DNA from: an uncultured Phascolarctobacterium sp.
GTDB lineage: Bacteria; Bacillota; Negativicutes; Acidaminococcales; Acidaminococcaceae
Direction of reading: 5' to 3'
DNA length: 64,000 bases
Assembly (NCBI GenBank): GCA_900544795.1
Contig: UQWM01000009.1
Location: 13,775 to 77,774 of the forward strand
Both the position numbers and the translations under genes were made by a program. Below, in pieces: positions 41,336-49,939 of the stretch (within the stretch, counting starts at the first letter, position 1; every line of letters begins with the position of its first letter). Below the pieces are notes generated by a model. That model had not been told where the DNA came from. It saw only the letters and a program-made list of their open reading frames with translations, and searched no databases.

Positions 41336-42691
41336 ATGGTAAGAAGTATGACGGAAGGCAGTCCTTTAAAGCTGATATTACCGTTTATGGTGCCTCTTCT
41401 AATAGGCAATGTTTTTCAGCAATTATATAATATCGCCGACATCATCATTGTCGGCAGAACTATCGGCGTTAATGCTTTGGCGGCAGTAGGATCGACAGCA
41501 CCGCTGTTTATGATGCTGGTTATCCTGACCATGGGACTTTCCAACGGATTTACCGTTATTACGGGCCAGCGCTACGGGGCTGGCGACCTTGACGGTGTGC
41601 GCCGCAGCGTGGCTATGAGCACTATGCTCAGTACGTTTTTTGTAGTGCTGATCATGATCGTCGCGACTTTTGTGCTCGACCCGGCGCTGGCAGCGATGAA
41701 TGTGCCGTCAGAACTATTTGAGGACGCTAAAAGTTATGTTCTGATCATCAGCCACGGTATTTTTGCCATGATGGGTTATAATCTGCTGGCGGGTATCCTG
41801 CGTTCGTTGGGTGATAGCAAAACGCCGCTGTACTTTTTGATCATTGCAACTATTTTAAATATTTTTCTGGCGCTGATGTTCATTATTAAATTTGGCTGGG
41901 GCGTGCCCGGCTCGGCAGTAGCTTTGGTTATTGCCCAGGGTTTTTCCGCCGTGCTTTGTATCCTTTATATAGCCAAACGCTTTCCCATTTTGCGTTTAAA
42001 GAAAAGCGACTGGCATTTTGACCGGGCTTTTGCCTGGGAGCATCTGCGTATGGGGCTGCCCATGGCGATCCAGTTTTCCGTATTGGGACTGGGTATGATC
42101 TTTATCCAGTCCGTCTGCAATAAGTTCGGCCCGACTACTATTGCAGCGTTCACTTCCGCTATGCGTATCGAGCAGCTGGCTTTGCAGCCGATGATTTCTT
42201 TCGGTCTGTCGATGGCGGTGTTTAGCGCCCAGAATTATGGTGCCCACCGTTTTGACCGTATTCGCGAAGGCGTAAAGAAATGTTCCATGCTGGCGCTTGG
42301 TTTCAGTTTGTTTGCCGCCATTATCATGTATTTCTTTGGCCGCGAGATGATCAGCATCTTCATCAGCGACGCTAACGAACAGGTTTTGTCACAGGCGCAG
42401 CAGTATCTGCATCTTAGTGTGCCCTTTTACTTTTTCCTCAGCCAGATCTTTATCTACCGGAACGCGGTCCAGGGTATGGGCATCGCCATGATTCCCATGT
42501 TCACTGGTTTGCTGGAACTGGTTTTGCGTACGGGTGCTGCTGTCTACCTGACCGAATATTTTGGTTACAGCGGTATTTGCTACGCCAGCCCGATCGCCTG
42601 GGTAGGCTCGTCACTGTTTTTGTTTGCTAGCTATCATTATTTTATCAATCTGCTGGAACGCTCTTATGAGCATGCTAACTTCCATCATTAA
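41336..42691 (+). CDS. MATE family multidrug efflux transporter
   Basis: A 451-aa transporter with about twelve membrane helices in two six-helix halves. It begins MVRSMTEGSPLKLILPFMVPLLIGNVFQQLYNIADIIIVGRTIGVNALAAVGSTAPL, the typical DinF/NorM-type entry. It uses a Na+ or H+ gradient to export cationic compounds. It follows TTAGGTGG and a dyad operator, and is a single-gene unit with its own terminator. Confidence 0.93.
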   Translation: MVRSMTEGSPLKLILPFMVPLLIGNVFQQLYNIADIIIVGRTIGVNALAAVGSTAPLFMMLVILTMGLSNGFTVITGQRYGAGDLDGVRRSVAMSTMLSTFFVVLIMIVATFVLDPALAAMNVPSELFEDAKSYVLIISHGIFAMMGYNLLAGILRSLGDSKTPLYFLIIATILNIFLALMFIIKFGWGVPGSAVALVIAQGFSAVLCILYIAKRFPILRLKKSDWHFDRAFAWEHLRMGLPMAIQFSVLGLGMIFIQSVCNKFGPTTIAAFTSAMRIEQLALQPMISFGLSMAVFSAQNYGAHRFDRIREGVKKCSMLALGFSLFAAIIMYFFGREMISIFISDANEQVLSQAQQYLHLSVPFYFFLSQIFIYRNAVQGMGIAMIPMFTGLLELVLRTGAAVYLTEYFGYSGICYASPIAWVGSSLFLFASYHYFINLLERSYEHANFHH

Positions 42692-42701
42692 CAGAATAAA
42701 T

Positions 42702-42731
42702 AAAAACTCCCGAAATTTTCGGGAGTTTTTT
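42702..42731 (+). terminator. Intrinsic terminator of MATE gene
   Basis: AAAAACTCCCGAAA / TTTCGGGAGTTTTT hairpin with T run, between convergent genes. Confidence 0.88.
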
Positions 42732-42789
42732 GCTGCCAGCAGAAAATAACGCTGCAGCCAAAGCGGCAGCGGCGTTAGAAAACGGACAG

Positions 42790-42996
42790 TTATTTAGGGA
42801 GCTTGCGGATCTCGGTAACGGGTACGCCGCCGATACCCCAGTTGTCGGTGTCGACTTCGTCGATAACGACGACAGTGGTAGCTTTGTTTTTACCTAACAC
42901 GTCGTGCAGAAGGTTGGTAGCGCCTTCGATCAAAGCATGTTTTTGGGCAGGGGTAACATTGCCTTCGCGAGTGATCTTAATATTTACATAGGGCAT
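42790..42996 (-). CDS. 4-oxalocrotonate tautomerase family protein
   Basis: A 68-aa tautomerase starting MPYVNIKITREGNVTPAQKHALIEGATNLLHDVLGK; the catalytic N-terminal proline (Pro1 after Met removal) is present. ATG 42996 has AGGAGGC nine bases upstream; the longer frame to 43158 has no support. Typical subunit size for the hexameric 4-OT family. Stand-alone, substrate unknown. Confidence 0.9.
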   Translation of the reverse strand: MPYVNIKITREGNVTPAQKHALIEGATNLLHDVLGKNKATTVVVIDEVDTDNWGIGGVPVTEIRKLPK

Positions 42997-43151
42997 AGTC
43001 AGGCCTCCTTTTTTCTTCCAGTATAGCACGAAAGCCACTGTGCCAACAAGACTTTTACTGACAGTGGAATGCAGTAGGGCTATTAAAATTTTACAAAAAA
43101 GTGCAGTATGGCTATCTGTAAAAGTTTTTTTGTAAAGCTGATGAAAAACAC

Positions 43152-43357
43152 TTGTCAAGGCTCAAGGGCTTGTGCTATCATAGCGGTGACCAAAGGCGGC
43201 AGGGCAGCATCGTTAAGAGCTGTACCAAAAACCGCAGGTCCTAACTTAAAATCAGTCACTAATCGCTTGGATCAGCAATGACCGGGACGAGACGCAATAG
43301 CAAGGCATTTTTGTAAGCATTTTTGCGCACTCCTGTCCGGGAGTGCGCTTTTATTTT
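43152..43357 (+). promoter_or_regulatory. Promoter and structured leader of the pantothenate operon with terminator
   Basis: TTGTCA (43152-43157), 18 bases, TATCAT (43176-43181) is a plausible promoter. The leader has a hairpin GGGCAGC / GCTGTACC (43202-43226) with one bulged A, then an intrinsic terminator GCGCACTCC / GGAGTGCGC (43325-43348) with TTTTATTTT, all before the first coding start at 43401. A terminator inside a leader implies attenuation or a riboswitch. The known pan RNA motif, found in front of panB/panC genes and built of hairpins with bulged As, is a candidate; I cannot run the model. Confidence 0.6.
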
Positions 43358-43400
43358 ACTACCTTGGTTATGCGCTCAAAGCGAAGAAAGGAAGGTTGCC

Positions 43401-44288
43401 ATGAAGATCGGCATCATCGGTGTTGGTAAGGTGGGAGGTTCTTTTTTAGCAGCCTGCCATGAGGCCGCTGCTTTAGAGATAGTCGGCATCAAGGTTGGGC
43501 GTACGCCTAGGGCGAATAGCAGCATACGGCAGGTTTATGGAGTGAAGGTGCATGAGGCAGGCGCTGCAGTGCTGTTAGAGGCAGATGTAGTGCTGCTGAC
43601 GGTGCCTGACGGGCAGATAGAAAATGCTGCCGTCGAACTGGCCGGAGAATTGCAGGCTAAGGCACAGAACCAGCAGCTTTCTGCGAAGGTTTGCCTGCAT
43701 TGCAGCGGTTCGCTGGGTTTGGAGCCGCTGGCTCCACTTGCGGAACTAGGTATCCATTGCGGCAGCCTGCATCCCTTGCAGAGTTTTGCCGAAGCCAGGC
43801 CTGTATTCAGCGGCATCGGTATGGCGGTAGACGGCGACCCCGAAGCAGAGCAGGCAGCCAGGTTTTTAGCTGCTAGCCTACAGGCACAGCCCTTTACTGT
43901 ACCGGCATCAGAACGCCGTGCTTACCATGCGGCGGCCTGTTTCTGTTCTAACTATTTAGTAACAGTAACGGCTATTGCCCAGGAATTGTTGTCCCGCTGG
44001 ACAGCGGATAAGGCATCGGCACTGCAGGTACTGCTGCCGCTTATCGACGGTACGGTGCAGAATCTGCACCAGGTGCAGCAGGCCGGGGAAGCTTTGACCG
44101 GGCCTATTGCCCGCGGTGATGCCGATACAGTAGCGGGACATTTGGCAGTTTTGCCGGCAGCGCTGCAGCAGGTTTATCGTGAACTGGGGCGCCAAACGGT
44201 GCCGCTGGCATTTGCTAACGGCAGTATCAATGAAGAAACAGCGGCACATTTGCTGCAATTATTGCAAGAACGGCAAGCAAAGGAGTAA
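43401..44288 (+). CDS. panG: Rossmann/DUF2520 reductase, probable PanG-type ketopantoate reductase
   Basis: A 295-aa protein with a Rossmann N-terminus (MKIGIIGVGKVGGSFLAACHEA) and a DUF2520 C-terminal helical domain (SLHPLQSFAEARPVFSGIGMAVDGD...YHAAACFCSNYLVTVTAIAQELL). It occupies the reductase slot before panB-panC-panD. DUF2520 proteins named PanG replace PanE in Francisella, Enterococcus and Clostridioides. ATG 43401 follows AAAGGAAGG; the longer frame would start inside the terminator. Function inferred from family and operon. Confidence 0.8.
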   Translation: MKIGIIGVGKVGGSFLAACHEAAALEIVGIKVGRTPRANSSIRQVYGVKVHEAGAAVLLEADVVLLTVPDGQIENAAVELAGELQAKAQNQQLSAKVCLHCSGSLGLEPLAPLAELGIHCGSLHPLQSFAEARPVFSGIGMAVDGDPEAEQAARFLAASLQAQPFTVPASERRAYHAAACFCSNYLVTVTAIAQELLSRWTADKASALQVLLPLIDGTVQNLHQVQQAGEALTGPIARGDADTVAGHLAVLPAALQQVYRELGRQTVPLAFANGSINEETAAHLLQLLQERQAKE

Positions 44289-44292
44289 AGCA

Positions 44293-45132
44293 ATGAATAA
44301 AAAAGCAGTAACCACATCGACGATCAGAGAGATGAAACAGCAGGGCGAGCCTATAACAATGGTCACCGCCTATGATTACGCTATGGCGAGAAATGTCAAC
44401 GAAGCAGGTATCGAGATGATCCTGGTTGGCGATTCATTAGGTAATGTCATGCTGGGCTATGGCTCTACCGTGCCGGTAACGATGGAAGAGATGATCCATC
44501 ATACCAAAGCAGTGATGCGGGCAGGCGGCCAGGCCTTAGTTGTTGCCGATATGCCTTTTATGAGTTATCAGGCCAGTATTGCCGACGGCCTGTATAATGC
44601 GGCACGCTTCCTGAAGGAAACAGGCTGCACGGCAGTCAAACTGGAGGGCGGCAGCGAGATTTGCCAGCTGGTGGAAAAAATGACGCAGGCAGGTATCCCT
44701 GTGGTCGGGCATATTGGCCTCACTCCGCAGTCAGTCAACCAAATGGGTGGCTTCAAGGTGCAGGGGAAGGATGTGGCGGCAGCCCAAAAACTGCTGGATG
44801 ACGCTAAGGCTTTGGAGGCGGCAGGCGCCTTTGCCATCGTGTTGGAATGTGTACCGGCGGCTTTGGCAGCCAAAGTGACGGCTGCTCTGAAAACTGCTGC
44901 TACTATTGGTATCGGTGCGGGCAGTGGCTGCGATGGTCAGGTGCTGGTCTGCAACGACCTTTTAGGTTTTTCGGATGGGTTCTGTCCGAAGTTTGCCAAA
45001 AAGTACAGCGATTTGCACGGCACTATCGTTGGCGCTATGCAGGCGTATAGCGCCGAAGTTAAAGCACGTACCTTTCCTGCACCGGAGCATACTTTTAAAA
45101 TAGATGACGAAGTTTTAGAAAAGTTATATTGA
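44293..45132 (+). CDS. panB: Ketopantoate hydroxymethyltransferase PanB
   Basis: Transfers a hydroxymethyl group from methylene-THF to ketoisovalerate, first step to pantothenate. It has 279 aa from ATG 44293 behind AAAGGAGTAAAG, with MVTAYDYAMARNVNEAGIEMILVGDSLGNVMLGYGSTVPVTMEEMIHHTKAV and GHIGLTPQSVNQMGGFKVQG. The ORF extension upstream overlaps panG and is not used. Confidence 0.97.
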   Translation: MNKKAVTTSTIREMKQQGEPITMVTAYDYAMARNVNEAGIEMILVGDSLGNVMLGYGSTVPVTMEEMIHHTKAVMRAGGQALVVADMPFMSYQASIADGLYNAARFLKETGCTAVKLEGGSEICQLVEKMTQAGIPVVGHIGLTPQSVNQMGGFKVQGKDVAAAQKLLDDAKALEAAGAFAIVLECVPAALAAKVTAALKTAATIGIGAGSGCDGQVLVCNDLLGFSDGFCPKFAKKYSDLHGTIVGAMQAYSAEVKARTFPAPEHTFKIDDEVLEKLY

Positions 45133-45147
45133 GAGGGAGCCTGAAAA

Positions 45148-46002
45148 ATGAAGCTTTGTAAAACAGTTGCAGAATTACGTGCAGAAATTGCGCTGGCAAA
45201 AGCCGATGGGCAAAGTATCGGACTGGTTCCGACCATGGGGGCGTTGCATGAAGGGCATGGCTCGCTGATAGCCGCCGCCCGCAAAGAAAATGAGCTGGTC
45301 GTGGTCAGTGTCTTCGTCAATCCTACCCAATTCGGCCTGGGTGAAGACCTGGATGCTTACCCTCGTACTTTGGAGGCCGATTGTGTGCTGGCTACCAAGA
45401 TGGGCGCTGATATAGTTTTTGCGCCGAAGCCTAAAGAGATGTATCCCAGCGAGGATATGACCTGGGTGGAAGTTACCGGCGAGATCACCAAAGTTTTGTG
45501 TGGACGCAGCCGTCCGATCCATTTTCGGGGCGTGACGACTGTTGTCAGCAAGCTGTTTAACCTGGCACAGCCTGACCGGGCCTACTTTGGGCAGAAGGAT
45601 GCCCAACAGGTACAGGTGCTGCAGCGTATGGTCAAGGATCTGTTCTTTAATGTACAGCTGCGTATCATGCCGATAGTGCGTGAAGCAGACGGTTTGGCCA
45701 AAAGCTCGCGCAATGCTTATTTGAGCGCGGAGGAACGTGCGGCCGGTTTGGTTTTATCGCAGAGCCTGCAGCATGCTGCTCAGTTGTTTGATCAGGGTGA
45801 ACGTAACAGCGCCAAACTGGTAGCTGCGACGCAGGCTCTGATCGCCGCCGAACCCATGAGTGACATCGACTATGTGGAAATGTATGAGCTGCCCGAGCTG
45901 ACACCGGTGACGGGAACGATGCGGGGAGCCTGTTTACTGGCGGTGGCCGTCCGGTTTGGTACGACCCGCCTGATCGATAATATTGTTTTGGAGGGTGAAT
46001 AA
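45148..46002 (+). CDS. panC: Pantothenate synthetase PanC
   Basis: ATP-dependent condensation of pantoate and beta-alanine. It has 284 aa with PTMGALHEGHGSLI (HIGH-like), FVNPTQFGLGEDLDAYPR, YFGQKDAQQVQVLQRMV and LAKSSRNAYLS. Its TAA is immediately followed by the panD ATG. Confidence 0.97.
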   Translation: MKLCKTVAELRAEIALAKADGQSIGLVPTMGALHEGHGSLIAAARKENELVVVSVFVNPTQFGLGEDLDAYPRTLEADCVLATKMGADIVFAPKPKEMYPSEDMTWVEVTGEITKVLCGRSRPIHFRGVTTVVSKLFNLAQPDRAYFGQKDAQQVQVLQRMVKDLFFNVQLRIMPIVREADGLAKSSRNAYLSAEERAAGLVLSQSLQHAAQLFDQGERNSAKLVAATQALIAAEPMSDIDYVEMYELPELTPVTGTMRGACLLAVAVRFGTTRLIDNIVLEGE

Positions 46003-46386
46003 ATGCTTTTGAATATGTTCCATGGAAAAATCCACCGCGCGACGGTGACGGAAGCCTGCCTTGAATACATGGGCAGCATCACTATCGATTCCGAATTGTT
46101 GGAGCTTTCCGGCATCATGCCGGGGGAGCGGGTCCAGATCGTTGACAACAATAACGGCAACCGTTTGGAAACCTATGTTATCGCCGGCGAAAGGGGCAGC
46201 GGCGTGATCTGCTTGAATGGCGCTGCCGCCCGGCAGGTAGTCGTGGGTGATACGGTCATCATTATCGGCTATGCTATGATGACGCCGGAGGAAGCAAAAG
46301 CTTTTGTGCCGAAGGTGGTAATGGTAGACGCAAATAACCGCCCCATCAATGTGCGTGGCACCGAAAAAGAACGGGAAATAGGTTAA
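46003..46386 (+). CDS. panD: Aspartate 1-decarboxylase proenzyme PanD
   Basis: Makes beta-alanine from aspartate with a pyruvoyl cofactor. It has 127 aa; the self-cleavage site is Gly24-Ser25 (EYMGSITIDSELLE), as in other PanD proteins. It is coupled to panC, giving a complete local pantothenate pathway apart from the ketoisovalerate supply. Confidence 0.97.
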   Translation: MLLNMFHGKIHRATVTEACLEYMGSITIDSELLELSGIMPGERVQIVDNNNGNRLETYVIAGERGSGVICLNGAAARQVVVGDTVIIIGYAMMTPEEAKAFVPKVVMVDANNRPINVRGTEKEREIG

Positions 46387-46395
46387 AGCTAAACT

Positions 46396-46437
46396 AAAAA
46401 TACCGTCTGCTTTAAGTTCTAAGCAGACGGTATTTTT
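46396..46437 (+). terminator. Intrinsic terminator of the pan operon
   Basis: A 17-bp stem (AAAAATACCGTCTGCTT / AAGCAGACGGTATTTTT), nine bases after the panD stop. Confidence 0.92.
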
Positions 46438-46588
46438 GTTGACTTATTGCCCTACTGCTGGTTTTGCAGTAGGTGCAACTTTATAAATGAAGTTAAAATA
46501 AGCTAAAGATTGCAGTATCCATATCGCTGGGGGTATAATGATTTTAATAAAGCATCATAAAAACAAAAGATGCTGACGGAGAGAGCCG

Positions 46589-47530
46589 ATGAAGAAAAAA
46601 ACAACCGGATTGACGCTGGTTTTGACAGGAGTGCTGGCGGCAGTTGGCGTAGGGATAGGACTTTATTTTATCAATTTTGCTTTGCAGCGGGGCAATGAAA
46701 AAGATGCTGCGGCACCTCCTGCGGCCAGCAGCCAAATTTTGGACCCAACGGTCAGGCAGCAGCCAGTGCCGGATTTTGAGCAGGGAGAGTGGCAGCTTGT
46801 TGCCCATGATGGGCTGCGGCTGGCGGCGACACATTTTAAACCTAAGCAGCCCTCTGATAGATGGGTGATAGTAGTGCATGGCTATGGCCGCGACCAGCGT
46901 AGTGTTTGGTATATAGCGTCGGTATACCTGCAGGCTGGTTACCATGTTTTGACCCCTGATCTGCGGGCCAGCGGCAAAAGTGAAGGCCAGTATTTGAGCA
47001 TGGGTTATTGGGAAAGTAAGGATCTGGCTTTGTGGACGAAGGATCTAGTTCGTCAAGCGCCGCAGGCGCAGGTTGTACTGCATGGTGTTTCCATGGGTGC
47101 CGCTACGGTGATGCTGACGGCTGCCAGAGGTTTGCCGTCTAATGTTTAAGCTGTTGTTGAAGATTGCAGCTATACCAGCGCTTACGAAATGTTCGCCATG
47201 CAGCTGCAGAAGATCTTTGGCTTGCCGTCGTTTCCCATTATGAACATCGTTGACGGCGTCAGCAGGTTGAAGGTAGGGCATTTTATCTCGGATGCGGCAC
47301 CGCTGCAGGAAATAGATAAAATCAAGCTGCCGGTACTGTTTATCCACGGCGAGGCAGACGAATTGGCACCGGTACAGATGGCAGACAGATTATATGCGGC
47401 GGCCAAGGGTAAAAAGCAGCTGCTGAAGATTGTCGGCGCCGAGCATGCCGATGCCCGTAAGGCTGACCGGCGGGCGTATTATGCTGCGGTATTTGCCTTT
47501 ATCGATCAGCATTTGGAAAATAAAAATTAG
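46589..47530 (+). pseudogene. Alpha/beta hydrolase (DUF/esterase type) interrupted by in-frame TAA
   Basis: N-terminal membrane anchor (LTLVLTGVLAAVGVGIGLYFINFAL), hydrolase core with VVHGYGRDQRS, and the nucleophile elbow LHGVSMGAATVML. TAA after LPSNV (47147) interrupts, and the same frame resumes AVVEDCSYTSAYEMFAMQLQ to the stop at 47528 with the Asp and His regions (FIHGEADELAPV, GAEHADARKADR). Relatives usually carry a Lys here, so AAA to TAA is likely. Full frame 313 codons. A promoter TTGCAG-18-TATAAT lies at 46510-46539. Confidence 0.82.
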
Positions 47531-47557
47531 CTGCCAGATTTGTGGCGGCAAAAAAGT

Positions 47558-47593
47558 AACAGCAGTCAGTATGTTTAGCTGACTGCTGTTTTT
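47558..47593. terminator. Bidirectional terminator between hydrolase and sbcC
   Basis: A 12-bp stem AACAGCAGTCAG / CTGACTGCTGTT, A-rich before and T-rich after, between convergent genes. Confidence 0.88.
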
Positions 47594-47611
47594 GCATGCG
47601 TTATTTTAAAA

Positions 47612-49936
47612 TTAAACGTGAAAAATGGCTCTGCTGCCACGTTGTCCGGGAATAACCTCTAAGCGGGCGGAGATACGTTCGCGCAGCTCGCCTACATGAG
47701 AAATTATCCCTACCAGACGGCCGCCTTTTTGCAGGTCAGTCAAGGTACGGATAGCCATATCCAGCGCTTCCGTATCCAGCGTGCCAAAGCCTTCGTCGAC
47801 CAGGATCGTGTCCAGATGGATAACACCGGCATAAGCCTGCACTACATCGGAAAGCCCCAGTGCCAGTGACAGTGAAGCCAGGAAGATTTCGCCGCCGCTC
47901 AGGGTTTTGACTGGTCGGGCAACACCGGTAAAGCTGTCGGTCACTTCGATATTCAGGCCGTTTTCACGGCGAGCATCAAGTACGTCGCCGGCACGGGACA
48001 GGCTGTAACGGCCGCGGCTCATAGAGGTCAGTCGCAGGTTGGCTGCCTGCAGCACATCGTCCAGGATTGCCTGCAGCACGAAAGCCGAAAAAGTTAGTCT
48101 GGCTGTATTGTTGCCTCTGGCCGTTTCTGCCAGGGCAGCGGCAGTTTGGTAGGCTTCCTGCAAGGCTGTCATTTTTTCTTCCAACTGCAAAAGCTGCTGC
48201 TGCTGGCGTTCCAGTTCAGCGCGTTCCCTGGCGGCTACAGCACTTTGGGCCGTCAGGCCGTTATAATGCTGGCTGGCATGTTGCTCTGCGGCCAGCACTG
48301 CGTCCAGATCCGGTGCTGTTTTACCGTCAACAGCCGCCTGTGCCCGCTGCAGGCGGTCGGTGGCGGCAGCCAGGTTTTGTTCATAAGTGGTTATCGTCTG
48401 CTGTAATTCGCGGCGCTTACTTTCCGGGCGCAGGGCGGCTAGAAAATCGTTTTGCGTCGTAAATTCAGAGGCGGTCAGACGTTCCTTAAACCGGTCCCGC
48501 AGTTCGAGGAACTCTGTATCGGCGCTGGCAAGCGCGCTGTGGGCGGCCGTTTGGGCAGCTTCGCAGCGGGCCAGTTGTATTTGCGCCTGCTGATATTGCT
48601 GCTGTAAGTGCTGCAGTAGCTGCGTTTTTTGAGCGAGCGACTGCATTTTTGCTTGCAGCTCGGCCTTTTGGGCCGCAGATACCGTAGCAGGCTTAGGATG
48701 GTGCGGTGAACCACAGACGGGACAGGGCTCGTTATCGACCAGTGTGCCTGCCAGTCGTTCCAGTTCGGCAGTGACGCCGGACAGCTTGGCTGTTTCGCTA
48801 TTCAGATGCAGGATGTGCCGGTTGAGCAGTTCCAAAGCCTGCGTTAGATCGCTGGCGCCCGTAATGTCGCCTAGCTGCAATAACTGCAGTTGTTTTTGCA
48901 GCTGTTGGTGTAGCTCCTGCAAGCCTTCCTGTGCTGACGTTGTTGCGGCAGCGGCATGCAGGGCAGTTTTTTTAGATTCTTCGTTATGCTTATGGGCCCG
49001 CAGGGTAGAATTATAAATTTCTTCTAAAAAAGCGGCTTTTTCTGCCTGGGCAGCTTCATTTTTAACAGCAGCAACGGCTGGCCGCTGTTCCAGCAAAGAC
49101 TGTAGAGCAGTTTGTGCCGCTGCTGCTTCCTTGAAGGCGTTGTGCACTTCTTGTGCCTGCTGTCGTTGCTGCTTGGCTGTTTCCAGCTGTGAAGCTGCTG
49201 CCAAAAGAGCGGCAGCAATACTTGCCTGCTGCTGCTGCAATTCCTGCAGTTTGCCGCTCAGTTGGGCCTGATCTTCGCAGTGGCTACTGTCTAAAATAAA
49301 CTGCCGCTGCTGCTTGAGTAGCTTATAATCGCTGTCGATGGCGCTACTGCGGTCAGCCAGCAACGTTTCGATGCGGCGATACAGTTCGGTTTTAAAAATA
49401 GTTTCTAAAATAGCTTTACGGTCTTTGGATTCGGCGATCAAAAAACGGCGAAACTCACCTTGCGGCAGCAGTACGATCTGGCGGAACTGTTCGGCTTTAA
49501 AGCCGATAAGCTCGGTGACTTTTTTTGTGACTTCATCACTTTTGGCGGCAAGGGGCTCTTTGCTGCCATCGGCAAGCAGTTTGAACAGTGCGGCGGCAGC
49601 CGGCACTTTACGGGTACCTTCACCGCGTTGTTTTTTTAGTTCCTGTTCCGGCGCACGCAGCACCTGGTAAATCTGCTCACCGCTGCTGAAAGTAAACTCC
49701 ACTTCCGTTTTTTGTTCAGCGGGGGCATAATCGCTGCGCAGGGATTTGCTTTCGCGCAGGTCACCACTGGCGCTGCCGTAAAGAGCAAAGCTGATAGCGT
49801 CTAAAATAGTAGTTTTACCGGAGCCGGTCGGTCCGTGGATCAAAAAGAAGTTTTTGTCGCCCAGCAAGGTAAAGTCAATGGTTTGTTCATCGGCATAAGC
49901 ACCGAAGGCGCGCATGGTAAGCTGTAAAGGTTTCAT
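47612..49936 (-). CDS. sbcC: Nuclease subunit SbcC (short form)
   Basis: SMC-like ATPase of the SbcCD (Mre11-Rad50) nuclease that opens hairpin and blocked DNA ends. It has 774 aa with Walker A GPTGSGKTTILDAISFALYG, a Rad50 zinc hook CPVCGSPHHP, signature LSGGEIFLASLSLALGLSD and Walker B DTILVDEGFGTLD. Typical SbcC is 1000-1200 aa, so the coiled coils are short. It is coupled to sbcD (3 bp). Confidence 0.93.
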   Translation of the reverse strand: MKPLQLTMRAFGAYADEQTIDFTLLGDKNFFLIHGPTGSGKTTILDAISFALYGSASGDLRESKSLRSDYAPAEQKTEVEFTFSSGEQIYQVLRAPEQELKKQRGEGTRKVPAAAALFKLLADGSKEPLAAKSDEVTKKVTELIGFKAEQFRQIVLLPQGEFRRFLIAESKDRKAILETIFKTELYRRIETLLADRSSAIDSDYKLLKQQRQFILDSSHCEDQAQLSGKLQELQQQQASIAAALLAAASQLETAKQQRQQAQEVHNAFKEAAAAQTALQSLLEQRPAVAAVKNEAAQAEKAAFLEEIYNSTLRAHKHNEESKKTALHAAAATTSAQEGLQELHQQLQKQLQLLQLGDITGASDLTQALELLNRHILHLNSETAKLSGVTAELERLAGTLVDNEPCPVCGSPHHPKPATVSAAQKAELQAKMQSLAQKTQLLQHLQQQYQQAQIQLARCEAAQTAAHSALASADTEFLELRDRFKERLTASEFTTQNDFLAALRPESKRRELQQTITTYEQNLAAATDRLQRAQAAVDGKTAPDLDAVLAAEQHASQHYNGLTAQSAVAARERAELERQQQQLLQLEEKMTALQEAYQTAAALAETARGNNTARLTFSAFVLQAILDDVLQAANLRLTSMSRGRYSLSRAGDVLDARRENGLNIEVTDSFTGVARPVKTLSGGEIFLASLSLALGLSDVVQAYAGVIHLDTILVDEGFGTLDTEALDMAIRTLTDLQKGGRLVGIISHVGELRERISARLEVIPGQRGSRAIFHV

Positions 49937-49939
49937 CTG

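Noticed and set aside
47612..49936. Long plus-strand frames across sbcC
   Set aside because: They are shadows rich in Cys, Arg and Ser with no family resemblance or ribosome-binding sites.
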